Assembly: GCA_021160245.1 (NCBI GenBank)
Contig: JAGHCW010000097.1
Coordinates: 1-25,516 of the forward strand
DNA length: 25,516 bases
Source: a bacterium
GTDB taxonomy: Bacteria > B130-G9
Direction of reading: 5' to 3'
Position numbers and translations under genes: made by a program. Shown here one piece after another: positions 6,984 through 15,499 of this stretch; within the stretch, counting starts at the first letter, position 1, and the number at the start of each line of letters is the position of its first letter. The notes under the pieces were generated by a model. The model ran no database searches, was not told where the DNA came from, and worked only from the letters and a program-made list of their open reading frames with translations.

Positions 6984-7711
6984 GTCAACTGCACCGTGCG
7001 CTCTTCATCAGCCGCAAGGACATAAGGAGCTATTACGGCAAGCCGCCGCTCATCACTTGGGCGCTTTTATTCCCGGCGGTCTTGATGCTCGCCATTTACG
7101 TTCGGAATCCCGAGAATTACCTGAATTCTGCGCCCGGTATCATTGCGATGACGCTTCTTTTTGGAAATACATCGATGGCCGCCATCGTCTTGACGTTTGA
7201 GAAAAGGACGGGCACGTTGCAGCGACTACTGCTCGCGCCGGTCAGCAGCGGAACGATCATTTTGGGCAAAAGTCTCAGCGCGATGCTCTATGGAATCGCC
7301 ACGTCGCTTGTCCTGACGCTCGGGCTTATGCTATTGCTCGGAATGCGCTTGGCCTCTCCTGCGCCATTCATTCTGGGTTTGCTGTTGGGCGGCGGCATCT
7401 TCTCGCTCCTAGGGCTGACCGCCGCGGCACTTGTCCGGGAGGTGTTTGAGGCGATGACGCTAATGAACTTCATCAGGTTCCCGATCCTTTTCATAAGCGG
7501 CGTCTTTGTCCCAATCGAGAGCCTCCCCGCATGGCTTAAACCCATAGCGTTCATCTCGCCGATGACATACGTAGTCGAGCTCTTGAGGCTTGGCGCCTCA
7601 GGCAACTCCTACTTCGCCTCGCCGCTGATACCAGCACTAATCAGCCTCGCATTCCTTGCCGCCGCATGGAAACTGACTGTCTTCGCCTTCCGCCGCCAGG
7701 CCGGCCAGTAG
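6980..7711 (+). CDS. ABC-2 type transporter permease
   Basis: 243 residues with about six hydrophobic segments, and the ABC-2 pattern of EKRTGTLQRLLLAPVSSGTIILGKSLSAMLYG followed by a long hydrophobic region and FISGVFVPIESLPAWLKPIAFISPMTYVVELLR near the C-terminus. That last motif is typical of DrrB/NatB/YadH-type permeases. It forms the membrane half of an exporter with the preceding ATPase. The start ATG 6980 overlaps the ATPase stop, and GGAGGG (6969-6974) is 5 nt upstream. A short terminator follows 6 nt after the stop. Confidence 0.92.
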   Translation: MSQLHRALFISRKDIRSYYGKPPLITWALLFPAVLMLAIYVRNPENYLNSAPGIIAMTLLFGNTSMAAIVLTFEKRTGTLQRLLLAPVSSGTIILGKSLSAMLYGIATSLVLTLGLMLLLGMRLASPAPFILGLLLGGGIFSLLGLTAAALVREVFEAMTLMNFIRFPILFISGVFVPIESLPAWLKPIAFISPMTYVVELLRLGASGNSYFASPLIPALISLAFLAAAWKLTVFAFRRQAGQ

Positions 7712-7717
7712 CCTCGG

Positions 7718-7736
7718 CCGTCTTGGGACGGTTTTT
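7718..7736 (+). terminator. Short intrinsic terminator after the ABC operon
   Basis: CCGTC (7718-7722) pairs with GACGG (7727-7731) around the loop TTGG and is followed directly by TTTTT (7732-7736). The stem is only 5 bp, extendable by wobbles. Its placement 6 nt after the permease stop supports the call. Confidence 0.6.
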
Positions 7737-9186
7737 CGCGGTTGAATCGATTTGCGGAACGGAATGTGAAGTCGTATTCTCGTGCCTTGAGCCGGCCACG
7801 ATTTACATCGCCGCCGGAACCTACAGCGCCTTAACCAACGGGGAGGCTTTCCCGCTTCAGATGCGGTCCAACGTGTCGCTCACCGCCGCGGGCGCCGACA
7901 CGACGATACTGGACTGGATGCGGAGACTCTTGCCTACCACGTCATCTATTGCAGCGACCTGGCCAATCTCACAACTGAGGGTCTCACGATAACCGGGTGC
8001 GTTGCCAACGGAAGTCATATCTACTACTCAAGCGATTGGAAGGGCGGGGGCATCTGTTTAATCAATTCAGAGGTGACGATCCGCGAGTGTAAAATAGTTG
8101 GGAATATGGCGAGCTACGAAGCGGGTATCTGGTGCATAGACTCATCCGGAAGTATATCTGGCTGCGCAATATCGAGGAATAGTGATCGCCCTGGATCGAC
8201 TTCCAGGAGTCGGGGCGGCGAGATCTGTTGCGGCCATTCGGCCATGACGGTTGATGGGTGTCAGGTCTCGCGGAATACGGCAGCCAAGGGTGCAGGTATT
8301 TGTTTATAGGTGGGATCTGGCTCGATTCTAAACTGTGCGATATTGCATAACGAGGCGCCACCCAGCTCGGACGCTGGAGGTGCTGGCGGCGGCATCCATT
8401 GCCGAGGGTCTTCTCCTGAGATCGAAAACTGCACTGTGTATGCCAACAGAACCGAGCTCGGCGGCGGAGTTTACTGCCCTTCGGAGGCGTGGCCGACGAT
8501 CATAAATAGCATTCTCTGGGCTAACGGGGACGAGGTCCGTTTGAGCTAGCAGACAGGGATAACAATCCAATACTCCTGCATAAGGGGCGGATATTCTGGC
8601 GTCGGTAACATCTCGGCCGATCCGCTATTCGTGAGTGGGCCGCCGGGTGACTACTATCTCTCCTGTGAGACGGCTGGGCAGGCCGAGGACAGCCCTTGCA
8701 TCGACGCGGGGAGTGACACGGCTGAAGCTCTTGGCCTCGATGAACTCACGACCAGGACGGATTGCGTGCCCGACTCCGGCGTTGTCGATATGGGTTATCA
8801 TTATCCGCTGGGCTCCGATGAGTGTCCATCGATCGACTGCTTGCTGAATGATGAGTTGTTCTTCCCTGGCGACGAGCTCGTCAGCTCCGTCGGTATCAGC
8901 AACCCGGGGCCAGATGTGACGGTCGATCTCTATGTCGCATTCGTCATGCCGGACGGGGCGATCCTGTGCGTGTCTCCGACGGATTAGTTTTGGGATATTC
9001 CCGTATCAAACCGACATATTCCTGCCAAATGGCCTCTCGATAGGGCCCGTGACTCTTGTCAATATGACCGTTCCAGACGGCCTAAACGGCGACTTCCTAT
9101 TTGCCGCCGTGCTATCTACACCGGGTCAATTCGAGATAATCGGCGAGAACTCGCTCTTCCCGTTTGCTATCTGCGCTATGCCTTGA
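7737..9186 (+). pseudogene. Decayed right-handed beta-helix (DUF1565-like) surface protein
   Basis: Three segments read as one protein of a known type. Frame one to about 7914 gives ATIYIAAGTYSALTNGE and VSLTAAGADTTILD, a DUF1565-like opening. After a 1-nt frameshift, the next frame (about 7917-8984) gives beta-helix repeats such as GGGIHCRGSSPEIENCTVYANR, then ISADPLFVSGPPGDYYLS and DSGVVDMGYHYP. It is interrupted by TAG at 8307-8309 and 8547-8549. After another shift near 8985, the last frame runs to the TGA at 9184-9186 (IFLPNGLSIGPVTLVNMTVPDGL). No signal peptide or proper N-terminus precedes it, because the reading frame enters from inside the permease gene. Intact relatives are usually secreted or cell-surface proteins. 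The 3' end overlaps the convergent OsmC gene by 11 nt. Confidence 0.8.
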
Positions 9187-9622
9187 CGATGTTTGCGTTG
9201 ATCTCTATCTCTGTCTTCATTGAGGCGGAGATGAGGCAACGTGTTTTGGAGTCGGCAAGGGCCTTTCTGACCTTCTCTGGGTCCTGATCTTCAGGCACCT
9301 CGATGTCAACGTTGACCGTGATCTTAGAGAACATGAACTCCTTGCCCACGAACTCCAGCTTGCCGTCCGCCTCGCTCTTGAAAGAGGTGAACGTCACCTT
9401 ATGACGCTTCGCTTGGGAGATGAACGACAGCAGTATGCAAACCTCCAGCGATGAGACGAATAGCTCCTCAGGTGTCCACATATCGCTCGGACTGCCTTTG
9501 CAGAAGACTGGAGGGCAGGCGATAGGGATGCTGGGCTTGTCAGGGGCGTGGGCAAGGCCCTGGTGCTCTATCGTCCATTCAAGCGATGTTGGGAAATGAA
9601 AAATCTTCGCGTTACCTGCCAT
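9176..9622 (-). CDS. OsmC/Ohr-family protein
   Basis: 148 residues, a normal OsmC-family length. The two redox cysteines are in family positions: Cys62 in SSLEVCILLSF and Cys129 in KTRCLISASM. PEEL, which supplies the family glutamate, is at 51-54. Characterised members are thiol-dependent peroxidases that reduce organic hydroperoxides, but many OsmC-like proteins are untested. The ATG at 9622 has AGGAG 5 nt upstream. It is transcribed in the same direction as the polysaccharide locus, 115 nt beyond its last gene, and may have its own promoter. Confidence 0.88.
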   Translation of the reverse strand: MAGNAKIFHFPTSLEWTIEHQGLAHAPDKPSIPIACPPVFCKGSPSDMWTPEELFVSSLEVCILLSFISQAKRHKVTFTSFKSEADGKLEFVGKEFMFSKITVNVDIEVPEDQDPEKVRKALADSKTRCLISASMKTEIEINANIVKA

Positions 9623-9737
9623 TCCTACTCCTAGTTATTCAATGCCTATGATGGCGTTTATGGTCAATCGCAATGCGTCGAAAATAGTGGAATTGAAAGC
9701 CGAAAGCAACTAAAGATTCTGAGAAGATCAAAACCTC

Positions 9738-10949
9738 TCAGGCCGGACGCGCCCTCCGCATGACCCATTCTACGGTCTGCCGCGCAGTTCCATCCGAGAC
9801 CTTCTGATGTGTGGGCAGATTGATGACCTCTTTTGCTGCCTTTTCCGCCTTGGGGCACATCCCCTCCGCGTAGCCAAAAAGCCTCGGATTCGCCTCTCTG
9901 GGGTGTATCGGGCAGTCGAACCAGTCCCCGAGCTCGATGAGGCGCGATGGAGCTTTCTTGAGGACTTCGTCCTTATTCTGCACCCGCACGGGGTAGCGAA
10001 CGAAAGCGACCTCAGCGTCATGCGGCAATGTGGGGACACTCCAGCCATTCTGCAGCAGAGCGTCGCGATATAGCTCCGAGATGTGCTTGCGATGGGCAGC
10101 ATTGTCGTTTAGCGACTCAACCTCGTGAAGCCCAAGCCTCGCCTGACCGGGCGACATCAGCTTGAAATATCCGTCCGGCATCTGAGGTGTCAGGTCGAGT
10201 GGGCAGGATGAGCCGATGAGAATCTTGCTCGAAAGAGCGCGATATAGCGACGTAACCAGACCCGAGGTTCGTGGAAAGTAGAACCAATGGTGGATGAGAC
10301 ATTGCAGCATCAGCAGGCGTTCCTCGCGGCGCGAGGGCTTGATACACTCCTGCTCCTGATATGCTCTGATTTCCTCGGCAAGTGAGGCGCCATCTGTGGC
10401 GACTATTCCGCCGAGGCCGGTCGTATAGGGTTTGTTCCACTGACTGCTAAAGAACGAGGCGATGCCGAACGTGCCGAGCTTTTGGCCATGAATTGAGCTG
10501 CCGAGCGCGTGACAGCAGTCCTCGATAATCGGCAGACCGTGTCTATTCGCCCAATCTAAGAGCTCATCAACGTCGGCGGGTATGCCATAAGTGTGCTGGA
10601 TGACGAGGGCCTTGGTGGTCTTTTGAAGCGCCGCATCTAACTTGCTGGGATCGATGTTGTATGTGTCGGGAATGATGTCAACGTAGTTGCTTGATGCGCC
10701 GAGATAAGCGATGGCCGCGGGAACTACGACGCATGTGTAGCCCGGAAGTATGATCGAATCCCCTTCACCGACGCCAAGCGCCTTTAGAATCGAGTAAAGC
10801 CCCACTCTGCCCTTCCAGAAACTGAAAGCGTGGCGCGTTCCGAGCCAGCTTGCGAAAGCATCCTCGTATTCTCGAATGGCGTGAGCCCGCGCCTCGTCAT
10901 CCAATCCGAGAATCTGGGACAGCAGCAGGCGGCTTTTTGCGAGGCTCAT
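9738..10949 (-). CDS. DegT/DnrJ/EryC1/StrS-family PLP-dependent sugar aminotransferase
   Basis: 403 residues from ATG 10949, which overlaps the upstream GT2 stop as ATGA and has a GGGGAG-type site close by. An upstream in-frame ATG at 10994 would overlap the neighbour by 49 nt and adds an unrelated N-terminus. The fold-type I hallmarks are present: IIEDCCHALGS with Asp144 (pyridine nitrogen contact), SSQWNKPYTTGLGG with Lys173 as the likely PLP Schiff-base lysine, and HTYGIPADVDELLDWA. The family aminates nucleotide-linked keto-sugars, giving amino sugars for surface glycans. The position at the end of the polysaccharide locus fits. A 6-bp stem at 9719-9724/9736-9741 begins in the stop codon but lacks a U-run, so termination is unclear. 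The exact sugar is unknown. Confidence 0.88.
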   Translation of the reverse strand: MSLAKSRLLLSQILGLDDEARAHAIREYEDAFASWLGTRHAFSFWKGRVGLYSILKALGVGEGDSIILPGYTCVVVPAAIAYLGASSNYVDIIPDTYNIDPSKLDAALQKTTKALVIQHTYGIPADVDELLDWANRHGLPIIEDCCHALGSSIHGQKLGTFGIASFFSSQWNKPYTTGLGGIVATDGASLAEEIRAYQEQECIKPSRREERLLMLQCLIHHWFYFPRTSGLVTSLYRALSSKILIGSSCPLDLTPQMPDGYFKLMSPGQARLGLHEVESLNDNAAHRKHISELYRDALLQNGWSVPTLPHDAEVAFVRYPVRVQNKDEVLKKAPSRLIELGDWFDCPIHPREANPRLFGYAEGMCPKAEKAAKEVINLPTHQKVSDGTARQTVEWVMRRARPA

Positions 10950-12085
10950 TCCGCTCCCCGCACGGGTTGCCATCGCCCCGATTTCTTGCCACAAAGAAAT
11001 TTGAGAACACCTATCAATGCAGCGGCGTTGACGGCGCAGAATGAGAGTGGTATCGCCGTGAGTCTTGAGCTCTGACCCTTCTTCTCAAGAAGCAGACCGA
11101 CAGCGGCGAGCATATAGAAGGCCAGTTGGGCCACGAAGGCCGCCTGAAAGATAAGACTGTCGAGAAGAAAGCAGTTGGCGACTAACATCCCTATCAGGAA
11201 GAACGGAACGAGCCAACGCAGCAGCTTATGCGAGATCAGACCCCACGAGTGAAGCGGGTATTTTATGGGATTCAGGATAGCCCTGTTGAGCCAAAGCCCC
11301 CGCAGGTCTTTCGAGACGATTCTCGCCTTGACTTTCATCCCGCCTCTGACGTCAGTTGGGAGCAGTTGGCCAGTAACAACCGCATCCGCCTCGGCAACGC
11401 ATTTCAGACCCTTTATGCAGACCATGAGTGGAATCGCGAAGTCGTCCCCTATGTCCGCGTTCAGAGGCGAAAGGACCTCGCGCCTCGCACCAATCAACCA
11501 GCCTGATGCCATGGCGAGGCAGCCGGCATCGCTCTCCCACCGTCTGAGCGCCCGCTCATATCTCCAATAGGCACCCTCGCCGGTGGAGCGATCTCCGCTG
11601 CCGGCGGGCGTCGGTTGACATGTCACAAAGCCCACTCTCGGGTCTGCAAAAGACCGCACAAACAGAAGCAAGGCGTCATGCCTCAACATCACATCTGCAT
11701 CCGAGAGGATGACAATCTCGCCCGACGCCTCGGCCATTCCTGCATTCTGCGCCTCGCTCTTGCCCGTATTCGATAGCAGAGCGAGAACCTTGATGCCTCT
11801 GTCCTGATAAGTTAGGGCGATGTCCTCGGTCCGGTCAGTTGAGCCGTCTGAGACGACGATGATCTCCAGCTTCTCGCGCGGGTAGTCAAGCGCAAGCGTG
11901 TTTTCAATCTTCTGCGCAATCGATGCCTCCTCATTGAACGCCGCGATAATCACTGAGACATAAGGCTCAATAGCCTGCTTTGAAACGTAAAATGGACTCA
12001 GCCTGGATAGCGAGAAGACGCAGAGCGGGTAGCAGAAGTACACGTAAATCACTACGCCAAGTAGGATAAGGAATAGTGTGGTCAA
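10946..12085 (-). CDS. Membrane-associated family 2 glycosyltransferase
   Basis: 379 residues. An N-terminal membrane helix (about 3-28) is followed by a GT-A domain: VSVIIAAFNEE (43-53), VVSDGSTD with Asp80, and the metal-binding DAD at 129-131 in ILSDADVML. A later GDDF and RIVSKDLRGLW occupy the acceptor/QxxRW-like region. Two to four C-terminal hydrophobic segments follow (about 290-355). The architecture resembles processive or membrane-embedded GT2 enzymes that use nucleotide sugars on the cytoplasmic face. The stop overlaps the aminotransferase start by 4 nt. The upstream CapK-like gene is 93 nt away. Donor and acceptor are unknown. Confidence 0.9.
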   Translation of the reverse strand: MTTLFLILLGVVIYVYFCYPLCVFSLSRLSPFYVSKQAIEPYVSVIIAAFNEEASIAQKIENTLALDYPREKLEIIVVSDGSTDRTEDIALTYQDRGIKVLALLSNTGKSEAQNAGMAEASGEIVILSDADVMLRHDALLLFVRSFADPRVGFVTCQPTPAGSGDRSTGEGAYWRYERALRRWESDAGCLAMASGWLIGARREVLSPLNADIGDDFAIPLMVCIKGLKCVAEADAVVTGQLLPTDVRGGMKVKARIVSKDLRGLWLNRAILNPIKYPLHSWGLISHKLLRWLVPFFLIGMLVANCFLLDSLIFQAAFVAQLAFYMLAAVGLLLEKKGQSSRLTAIPLSFCAVNAAALIGVLKFLCGKKSGRWQPVRGAE

Positions 12086-12178
12086 AGTCTCTTGTTCCCC
12101 AACTATGGCTAGTTAATGAGCTTCAGTCTTGCGGCCAACTCGCAGTATGGCCTTCCGGATACTTACCAATCGGACTCA

Positions 12179-13576
12179 TCATGCCCGAACACAGCCGTCT
12201 TGGTTGATCTGCGAGATGACGGCTCGGAACTTGCCTGAGGAGGTCCGTTCGATATGATCGACCAGAATAGTATCTATACGCATCTTTTCACCTACGCGGC
12301 TCCTGAGGTCTCTTATCGCGGCTTTTGACGCATCATCGAAACGGTCCCTTGATATAGGAACAATCCTGACGACTAGCCGCTCGGGCTCAACCTGCACGAC
12401 TTGGACCTCCTTGACGAATGCTGTGCTATGGAAGGCCGGACTAAGCCTGCCAATGTGGCGACCATCAGGTGTTACGATAACATCATCCTCTCTTCCCAAG
12501 ATGTGATCAAGAACCTGACCTACACGTCCACATCGACAGCGATTCACCTTTGAGACAACCAAGTCCGACATTTTGACACAGATCATCGGCATCGTGTAAT
12601 TGACAAGACTTGTGCATATTGGGTTGAACTGTCCTTTTTCCCCGTCATTGGCTGGTCCAAAATCAACGGCAGAATACTCGGGGTTAATGTGATACGTTCC
12701 CTCCTCGCATTGCGTGACTAGAATCGTTTGCTCGTTTGCGCCATACTCGTCGAATATCTTGCAGCCGAGTTGCTGCTCGATTGTCTGCCTCTGATGCTCA
12801 AGAAGTGTCTCGGAAGATGTGATTATCGCCTTTGGCCTGACATTTGAGATGCCCTTGTCTCTCATGTATGCCGCGATGGCATATATTGAAGAGGGGTATC
12901 CAAATATCTCAATCGGGGCGATCCGCGCCAAATGCTCGCAATAGGCTCCGAGATTATCATCAGAAAGGTGATATGATGAATAATGCCATTTGTCATTCAC
13001 TATATCATATCGCCAGAAGGGAGGATGCTGCCGCTCAATCGGAGTGATTTGCCTCCCTCCGAAGCTGGCCGTCCTATGCCTCTCTATCGGTAGTCCAGCC
13101 CAACCTCTTGACCTGTCGCGAAACGCATAATTCCTCCGCAGATCTTCCGCAGAGACAAAGGTAGCTGTGGGTGTTCCCGTGGTTCCGCTTGAGTGCGTAA
13201 TATAAATCTTGTCCTGAACGCCTTCTGCAACAAGCGCTCTCCCGAGGCGCTTAAGATCTTGGCTCGTCATCACCTCAAGCCCTCTCAAATCCTCAACTCC
13301 TTCAACACGATTCGGGTCTATCCCCGCTTCCTCAAATCGTCTCCTTTGAAACGGAACCCTCTCGCAAGCCCATCGGACGAGTTTTCGCAGTCTCGTCCTT
13401 TGAAGCTCCGCCATTTCACTCTCCTCGAACCACTGGCTCTCCATCAGCTCATTGTAATAGCGCGTGAACTCGCCACCGCGGCGGCGACGCCGAATCATCA
13501 TTCCATAGGCCGAAACTGCGAGGTTTTGGCCCAAGACTGGCAGCCTGTCGTATATCCGCTGGCTTAGGCTAGTCAT
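12179..13576 (-). CDS. CapK/PaaK-like adenylate-forming enzyme
   Basis: 465 residues. It belongs to the phenylacetate-CoA ligase/CapK superfamily. The ATP-phosphate-binding loop is SSGTTGTPT (129-137), EYGANEQ supplies the adenine-site motif, and the C-terminal RTSSGKFRAVISQI carries the catalytic lysine. A CRCGR Cys pair near residue 350 resembles the structural cysteines in this family. Family members activate a carboxylic acid as the acyl-adenylate and often transfer it to CoA. The CapK branch is repeatedly found in capsule and O-antigen loci without proven chemistry. It overlaps the upstream GT4 gene by 8 nt, so it belongs to the same transcript. It may supply an activated acyl group for amino-sugar decoration (inference). 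Confidence 0.85.
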   Translation of the reverse strand: MTSLSQRIYDRLPVLGQNLAVSAYGMMIRRRRRGGEFTRYYNELMESQWFEESEMAELQRTRLRKLVRWACERVPFQRRRFEEAGIDPNRVEGVEDLRGLEVMTSQDLKRLGRALVAEGVQDKIYITHSSGTTGTPTATFVSAEDLRRNYAFRDRSRGWAGLPIERHRTASFGGRQITPIERQHPPFWRYDIVNDKWHYSSYHLSDDNLGAYCEHLARIAPIEIFGYPSSIYAIAAYMRDKGISNVRPKAIITSSETLLEHQRQTIEQQLGCKIFDEYGANEQTILVTQCEEGTYHINPEYSAVDFGPANDGEKGQFNPICTSLVNYTMPMICVKMSDLVVSKVNRCRCGRVGQVLDHILGREDDVIVTPDGRHIGRLSPAFHSTAFVKEVQVVQVEPERLVVRIVPISRDRFDDASKAAIRDLRSRVGEKMRIDTILVDHIERTSSGKFRAVISQINQDGCVRA

Positions 13577-14705
13577 TTACTTCCCCGGGAGCTTTAGAGC
13601 GCGACGAATCGCTCAACACGCTCTCATAAAGGATCACTGTCTTGGCGAAATAATCGGGATGCTCAATCGTGCTAAGCTCCGCGATGATCTCATCAACATG
13701 TTCCAGGGCATACTCGACCTTCTCCGCAAGTTCGCTGGCATCCCCTATCTTGAATAGTATAACACCCTCCGGTCGAAAATCAGTATCGCTCGCGACGACT
13801 GGTTTGCATAATGCAACTCCCTCGCGCACGAATGACGAGTCGCCATCAACCATCGTGGGTCTGATCATTACATCGGCAAGTTCCTTGCAGATGGTTAGCG
13901 CAATTGGGTGAGGGAGGTCACCTGGCATGAGAACGCTCCCAGATAGCGACTTCTTCTCCACTATCTCTGCACATATTGTTTTGTCAGGTCCTTTTCCCAT
14001 TATGATCAGGCCTGCGTTTTGGTAAAGAGATCTTAGCTCAGCAAATGCCGCAAGTAGAGTCTCCCACCCATAAATGCGTTCGAAGACTATCCCTGAAACA
14101 AGGACCGGATTGTGCGAGGCGCAAAAATCGATGATCTCGTGAGGCAGCTCTTTCTTGGCTATTGTGTCGGATAAATAGTGCCGACAGAATGCCGGAATCA
14201 AGCTCACCTTCTCTTGGGTTGCGCCCAGCGAGAGCACAGCCGCCCTAATTCTCTCGTTCACGCAGATGATCGCGTCTGGGAAGGACAGACCTAATCTCGC
14301 GGCCCATCTTCTACTGATGCCGAAACCGCGCACCCTCTTGGGGAAAGAGCCGCCGTGAACCGTCAGCACCATCCTTCGACCGGCGATCTTAATGAAAGCT
14401 CCCATCAATAGGCTGGCCCAGAAGTTGCCATAGCTCGAACAGTTTATATGAACGATATTCGACGGGGTCCGACAAAGCAACCATATTGCTGAGAAGTACT
14501 TGAGCAGACGCCCTCCTCGAGGCGCAAGGACGAGCTCGGCCTTGCCTTTTCTCTTATCTCTGCCGATGTCGATCACTTTGCAGTCGAAGCCGTTTCCCAT
14601 GAGGTATGCCGAAAGGCGCTCAGCGTATATCGACATTCCCGCGTAAGGTGGCGGATAGCTGCAGACAAGAACTATCTTCGCAATGCGACGCTCAGCCAAG
14701 CTCAT
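13569..14705 (-). CDS. Family 4 glycosyltransferase (GT-B fold)
   Basis: 378 residues. The N-terminal Rossmann half begins AKIVLVCSYPPPYAGMSIYAERLSAYL, whose glycine-rich loop is typical of GT4. The C-terminal half has PVLVSGIVFERIYGWETLLAAFAEL, LIIMGKGPD and the donor-site region FVREGVALCKPVVASDTDF, matching the EX7E neighbourhood in shape though not exactly. It would add a sugar to the growing glycan at the cytoplasmic membrane face. The 3' end overlaps the CapK-like gene by 8 nt. The broken acetyltransferase ends 54 nt upstream of its start. The sugar is unknown. Confidence 0.88.
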   Translation of the reverse strand: MSLAERRIAKIVLVCSYPPPYAGMSIYAERLSAYLMGNGFDCKVIDIGRDKRKGKAELVLAPRGGRLLKYFSAIWLLCRTPSNIVHINCSSYGNFWASLLMGAFIKIAGRRMVLTVHGGSFPKRVRGFGISRRWAARLGLSFPDAIICVNERIRAAVLSLGATQEKVSLIPAFCRHYLSDTIAKKELPHEIIDFCASHNPVLVSGIVFERIYGWETLLAAFAELRSLYQNAGLIIMGKGPDKTICAEIVEKKSLSGSVLMPGDLPHPIALTICKELADVMIRPTMVDGDSSFVREGVALCKPVVASDTDFRPEGVILFKIGDASELAEKVEYALEHVDEIIAELSTIEHPDYFAKTVILYESVLSDSSRSKAPGEVND

Positions 14706-14759
14706 ACCTCAGAAGAAAGATGCGCGGAGTTTGATCCCTGTCGTAACCCTCTGGTTCTA

Positions 14760-15343
14760 TCATTTCCTTTCTTCTTCTCTGAAATCGCGTGGCGGTACTA
14801 TGACCCTTGCGGGTACACCACCGGCAATCGCATCGGCTGGGACGTCCTTCGTTACTACAGCGCCGGCTGCTACTGTGGCGGCCTCTCCAATCGTAACACC
14901 TCCAAGTACTAGCCAAGATAGGCCCCTCGCATGATGATGATCGGCCTGTTTGCCCATCCGGTCCGCGTCCGTCCGTGCATGGCGAAGACAATCGAATAGG
15001 ACAGCACGCAGTTGTCCTGTATCTGCAGCAGCTCCGGATGCGTATCATCGAGATAGCACCGCATCCCAATAAAAACGTTCTTGCCAACGGGATACCCAAC
15101 GATTCGATAAATGGCAATACGAATACAGTTGAACGGAATGAAGGGGGCGATGACGACGTTAAGAAACTTGCGGATGTACTTCCAAATCAAGAATGGAACC
15201 GAATGCTTCTCAGCCCAATAGTGCATCCTCCTTCTCAGGACTTTCTCGAAGAATAACTTTATGAACCACCCGCCTACCTTATCGTCCTCTTGAGATGGCA
15301 GGTTCTTACCGAACCACCATCCGAAGACATGTCGCATTTGCAT
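14760..15343 (-). pseudogene. Frameshifted hexapeptide-repeat (WcaF/LbetaH-type) acetyltransferase
   Basis: The first frame (15343 down to a TAG at 14909-14911) encodes 144 residues: a helical N-terminus with [28 protein letters not shown] and [12 protein letters not shown], typical of left-handed beta-helix O-acetyltransferases. The natural continuation, [37 protein letters not shown], is encoded in another frame ending at 14760-14762. A deletion of a few bases near 14905-14915, not a multiple of three, explains the break. No homopolymer is present to suggest programmed slippage. The start ATG 15343 has AAGGAG 6 nt upstream. Such enzymes acetylate sugar hydroxyls or amines in capsule and O-antigen synthesis. 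The gene is probably inactive, or the sequence contains an error. Confidence 0.82.
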
Positions 15344-15362
15344 AGAGCGCTCCTTTCATGTT

Positions 15363-15376
15363 TGCCAGTACTGGCA
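15363..15376. repeat. 14-bp perfect palindrome before the acetyltransferase
   Basis: TGCCAGTACTGGCA is a perfect inverted repeat located 20 nt upstream of the acetyltransferase start (minus strand), in a 156-nt gap. A second dyad, CAATACG (15393-15399) with CGTATTG (15410-15416), lies beside it. It could be a regulator site or a transcript hairpin, but no strong -10/-35 pair accompanies it. Confidence 0.5.
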
Positions 15377-15499
15377 TGTCTCTAGCAGATGGCAATACGT
15401 ATCCTCTAGCGTATTGGCCATTCGCTCAACTCATGACCCGGATAGGTCTATCTCAAGCATGGAAACGGCATACCTTCGCGTATTGTGCGACCATTCATT

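Noticed and set aside
8307-8549. Both internal stops in the beta-helix relic are TAG, raising the idea of amber recoding
   Set aside because: hflC, argS and the ABC permease in the same window end in TAG, and the relic also has two frameshifts and no N-terminus, so ordinary decay is simpler.
10950-10994. ATG at 10994 as the aminotransferase start
   Set aside because: It would overlap the GT2 gene by 49 nt. ATG 10949 gives a standard 4-nt ATGA coupling and the family-like N-terminus.
14905-14915. Programmed ribosomal frameshift in the acetyltransferase
   Set aside because: No slippery heptamer or homopolymer lies at the junction, and a few residues also appear to be missing, which fits a deletion.
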